From: Methanomassiliicoccaceae archaeon
GTDB lineage: Archaea > Thermoplasmatota > Thermoplasmata > Methanomassiliicoccales > Methanomethylophilaceae
DNA length: 5,749 nt
Direction: 5' to 3'
NCBI GenBank assembly: GCA_031254685.1
Contig: JAIRTZ010000062.1
Span: forward strand, 1 to 5,749
The notes under the pieces were generated by a model. That model saw only the letters and a program-made list of their open reading frames with translations, was not told the origin of the DNA and did not search any database. The translations under genes were made by a program, and so were the position numbers. Position 1 is the first letter of the stretch, and every line of letters begins with the position of its first letter. Of this stretch, positions 3,507 to 5,749 are shown one piece after another.

Positions 3507-5660
3507 TCATCGCTTGCCGCGCGCAGCGATACCGCCGATCAGCAATAACAGTACCAATGCCAGCATTGCGATAGTTACGGCGATCAGCGTGATCGGAAGG
3601 GACGCAGGAAGGGACGCAGGCTCTTCGAAGAGTGCGCCCGCCTCGGCGTCGGCGTCCATCACGATGCTTGTCGGATTCTCCGATCCGGACAACGTCCCGG
3701 TCCAGGACCGGAACTCATAAGGTTCGTCCCATGCCGCCATCAGATATACCGTTGTCCCGGGCAGGAAGCCGACGGGATACGTCAGTCTTGCGAACGATTC
3801 GCCGTCCAGCGACCAGTATATCCTTCCGTTGTCCGCCGTTCCCAATGAGAGCGTGTGATAATCGGTCAGGAATATCGGGAATCCGTCATTCGCCGTACCG
3901 AGCTCCTTCCATGCATTCAGTCCGGGGTGCGCATCGACAAAGGCGTTCAGGGCGTCCAGAAGGTTGGAAACTTCGACGCCCTCGACCGTTATCGGCGCCC
4001 CGTCAAGCGTGTGGGCCGCGTCGAACATCGTTGCCCCGCCGGGACCGGAACCTATGCCGGCGCCCGCCCGGGGATCACTGTTGATCGTCTGATCGGCGTC
4101 TTCGAACCAGTAGCAGTCGATGACGGTGCAGCCGTCGTTGGTACCGGCCACCCCTCCCAGATCGCCCGCAGGCAGGACAGAGTCCATGGAGACGTCTCCC
4201 AGATTGAAGCAGTTCGCGACCGTACCGCCTCCGAAGAGGTCGCCGGCGATGCCGCCGACACCGTAGAACCATTTGATATTGGTGCCGGTGCTCACTGCCG
4301 ATACGCTGCCCGTATTGTAGCAGTTCCGCGTCAGGGCCTGGGGATCGTACAAGACCCCCGTGATACCGCCGGCGCCTATCCCGTATACCGTGTTGGAGGC
4401 CGCGGCGGTCACCGCCCCTGTGCTGTAACAGTCCTCTATTATTCCCGCGTTTTGCCCGCTGATGCCGCCGACCTCCAGCGCGCATGTTGAATTCGTTCCT
4501 CCCGACTGAGCGGCCGTTCCGTCAACAGAGCCGTCGTTATAACAATTCTTGATCGTGCCCAAAGCGGAACCGATGTTCGCATTGTGTCCCGCGATCCCTC
4601 CTGCGAACACTTCCGCCCGCGGGGCGCCGCCCGGGGATGTCGCCACCGTGGATGACGCGCTCACATTGCCGGCGTTGTCGGAATCATATATGATGCCTCC
4701 GAAGTTGAGCCCGGTTATGCCGCCGGCGCGGTTGTGGACGATGCTTGATACGATCGACGATGCATTTGCCTCGGAGCTCACGGCGCCGCTGTTGTTACAC
4801 TCGTAGATCGTCGCTCCGTTGCTGTTCCATCCAGCTATCCCGCCCGCCTGGGCCACTATCAATGTGCCTGCCCCTCCGTCGAACGTCAGGGACACCGCGC
4901 CGATGTTCTGCGAATTCTCGATGAACCCCGTCGCCTCATTGTACCCCGCGATGCCTCCGATGTTGCACTCCCGCCTCGCCGGGTCGCTTGCGCCGTCGTA
5001 TGTGCGGTCCACCGTCACGCTGCCGTAGTTGATGCAGCCGTCCACCGTACCTTTGTTGGCCCCGATGACCGCTCCGACCTTCAGTGTATCGGAGGTCGGG
5101 CCCGCGACCGTCATTGTCACAGCGCATGTGGAGGCCATGTTCAGGTTCATTACAACACCGCCTGCTCCCACATAGCCGAACAGGCCCATGTATGTGGTCT
5201 GCGATGAGACATTCGTGATGTATCCCAGATCCGTCAGATCCGTTATACTGAAGCCGTTGCCGTCGAACACGCCCCGGAACGGCCTGGAATCAAAGCCTAT
5301 GGGTAAAAATGCCCCCGAATACACCATTGTGCCCGCTCCCGGATCGGAGGAGGCCATCGGCGGGGGAGATAATGCCGGGATGCTTATGTCCCCGGTCATC
5401 CTGAACCAGACGTCGCTCATGCTGTCCCCGCCGTATACCGCGGAGGACAATGCGTTCAGATCGGCGAGCGTCGATATGAGATACGGGTCGCCCTCCGCTC
5501 CGGACCCTCCGCTGTACGGTGCTCCTAATACTGCTCCGCTATCGTTTTGATATGAATTCCCGCCGTCGTTCAAAATACCGGCAGCTAGAAAAGATAAGGA
5601 AACGGTAACCATTACTGTTGCCACAAGCATCGCTTGCGCTTTCTTTACGGTCATTTTCAT
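3507..5660 (-). CDS. GLUG-repeat cell-surface protein with InlB-like repeat domain and membrane anchor
   Basis: This 717-residue surface protein has a clear domain order. A signal peptide covers about 1-27 (basic K2-K7, core 10-27). An entry region follows (52-175), with GSGAEGDPYLIST, FRGVFDGNGFSITDL and YMGLFGYVG, the usual lead-in of GLUG proteins. Nine GLUG-type repeats (195-521) have the form (V/A)GGIxG...(C/S)x(N/S)xG(A/S)V and should build a beta-helix. A capping segment (about 535-598) contains LLDALNAF and W584...DGFPIF. Next comes a domain like the divergent InlB B-repeat (601-679: FRSWTGTLSGSENP, ALFEE). A membrane helix (about 690-711) and the tail ARGKR end the protein. Such proteins are common in gut bacteria and gut Methanomassiliicoccales and are thought to act in adhesion, though binding partners are unknown. 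Sequons occur at N150, N289, N299, N332 and N390. No sorting motif precedes the anchor. The ATG at 5660 follows GAGGGAGG by 4 bases; M3 (5654), at 10 bases, is an alternative start. Confidence 0.9.
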   Translation of the reverse strand: MKMTVKKAQAMLVATVMVTVSLSFLAAGILNDGGNSYQNDSGAVLGAPYSGGSGAEGDPYLISTLADLNALSSAVYGGDSMSDVWFRMTGDISIPALSPPPMASSDPGAGTMVYSGAFLPIGFDSRPFRGVFDGNGFSITDLTDLGYITNVSSQTTYMGLFGYVGAGGVVMNLNMASTCAVTMTVAGPTSDTLKVGAVIGANKGTVDGCINYGSVTVDRTYDGASDPARRECNIGGIAGYNEATGFIENSQNIGAVSLTFDGGAGTLIVAQAGGIAGWNSNGATIYECNNSGAVSSEANASSIVSSIVHNRAGGITGLNFGGIIYDSDNAGNVSASSTVATSPGGAPRAEVFAGGIAGHNANIGSALGTIKNCYNDGSVDGTAAQSGGTNSTCALEVGGISGQNAGIIEDCYSTGAVTAAASNTVYGIGAGGITGVLYDPQALTRNCYNTGSVSAVSTGTNIKWFYGVGGIAGDLFGGGTVANCFNLGDVSMDSVLPAGDLGGVAGTNDGCTVIDCYWFEDADQTINSDPRAGAGIGSGPGGATMFDAAHTLDGAPITVEGVEVSNLLDALNAFVDAHPGLNAWKELGTANDGFPIFLTDYHTLSLGTADNGRIYWSLDGESFARLTYPVGFLPGTTVYLMAAWDEPYEFRSWTGTLSGSENPTSIVMDADAEAGALFEEPASLPASLPITLIAVTIAMLALVLLLLIGGIAARGKR
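4098..5078 (-). repeat. Array of nine GLUG-type coding repeats
   Basis: Residues 195-521 of the surface protein hold nine copies of a GGI(A/T)G core followed by a turn and a (C/S)-x-(N/S)-x-G motif. The motif begins at residues 209, 250, 288, 327, 373, 411, 447, 484 and 516, a period of 32 to 46 residues. The last copy is degenerate (CYWFED). Repeats are clear in protein but divergent in DNA, so the array is old rather than freshly amplified. Confidence 0.8.
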
Positions 5661-5664
5661 AAAA

Positions 5665-5672
5665 CCTCCCTC
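5665..5672 (-). promoter_or_regulatory. Strong Shine-Dalgarno sequence of the GLUG-repeat gene
   Basis: The minus strand reads GAGGGAGGTTTTATGAAAATG, with GAGGGAGG at 5672-5665. This is the best ribosome binding site in the window. It is 4 bases from the first ATG (5660) and 10 from the second (5654), so either start could be used; the signal peptide is intact from both. Confidence 0.75.
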
Positions 5673-5680
5673 AAATCTGT

Positions 5681-5701
5681 CAGGAACCGAGACGGTTCCT
5701 G
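5681..5701. promoter_or_regulatory. Perfect inverted repeat at the predicted transcription start of the GLUG gene
   Basis: The arms CAGGAACC (5681-5688) and GGTTCCTG (5694-5701) are perfect complements around the 5-base spacer GAGAC. The minus-strand TATA box centred near 5722 predicts a start close to 5697, so the repeat straddles the start site and ends 8 bases before the Shine-Dalgarno sequence. It could be a repressor operator that blocks initiation, or a hairpin at the 5' end of the mRNA. Confidence 0.55.
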
Positions 5702-5716
5702 TTCAGTATCGATAAC

Positions 5717-5728
5717 GTAATATATTAC
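5717..5728 (-). promoter_or_regulatory. TATA box of the GLUG-repeat gene
   Basis: GTAATATATTAC is a 12-base palindrome containing the core TAATATATTA, a good archaeal TATA match. On the minus strand it is preceded by the purine-rich AGGATAAG, where a TFB recognition element would lie. Its centre is about 62 bases before the ATG at 5660, so the mRNA should carry a leader of about 35 bases that includes the ribosome binding site. Confidence 0.6.
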
Positions 5729-5749
5729 TTATCCTAACGCCGATTACAA

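Noticed and set aside
3270..3548. 92-codon plus-strand frame ending inside the GLUG gene
   Set aside because: It runs antisense through the UUCG terminator and into the 3' end of a well-supported gene, and its product shows no domain features.
3632..4490. Long plus-strand frames of 150 and 211 codons opposite the GLUG gene
   Set aside because: The minus strand here encodes an unmistakable domain order with repeats. The opposite frames are open because the Gly, Ala and Asn-rich coding sequence rarely gives stops in antisense.
4098..5078. DNA-level tandem repeats or phase-variable repeats in the GLUG gene
   Set aside because: The repeats are conserved only as protein; codons differ between copies and no homopolymer or short-unit tract that would slip is present.

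Overview
This window looks like a piece of an archaeal chromosome, most probably from the Thermoplasmata and plausibly a gut-type Methanomassiliicoccales methanogen. That placement is inference. It rests on archaeal-style TATA elements about 25 bases before start codons (one gene appears leaderless), T-tract terminators, two secreted proteins held by a plain C-terminal membrane helix, a large GLUG-repeat surface protein of the sort common in that order, and a deaminase of the methyl-thioadenosine / S-adenosylhomocysteine (SAH) family. Base composition is moderately GC-rich and similar across the genes. No insertion sequence, tRNA, rRNA, CRISPR array or phage gene is visible.

Layout. At the left edge the first 19 codons of a minus-strand gene (1-59) diverge from a plus-strand deaminase gene (102-1394), with only 42 bp between them. 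The other three genes all lie on the minus strand: a 76-residue three-helix membrane protein (1436-1666), a 412-residue secreted, membrane-anchored acidic protein of unknown function (1774-3012), and a 717-residue GLUG-repeat surface protein (3507-5660). Between the last two is a gene-free stretch of about 400 bp (3025-3417) with a very GC-rich core that can be folded into a nested structure.

How the genes relate. The deaminase is a cytosolic enzyme of adenosine-derivative salvage and has no evident link to its neighbours. The three minus-strand genes all encode membrane or surface proteins. Each has its own candidate promoter, and the two large ones are followed by hairpin plus T-tract terminators, so they read as separate transcription units rather than one operon. 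The most distinctive regulatory element is a perfect 8-bp inverted repeat with a 5-base loop, sitting between the TATA box and the ribosome binding site of the GLUG gene, at the predicted transcription start.

I see no clear new multi-gene system. The items most worth a second look are the altered substrate-pocket positions of the deaminase, the orphan secreted protein, the inverted repeat upstream of the GLUG gene, the bacterial-looking UUCG terminator, and the possible structured RNA at 3121-3221.
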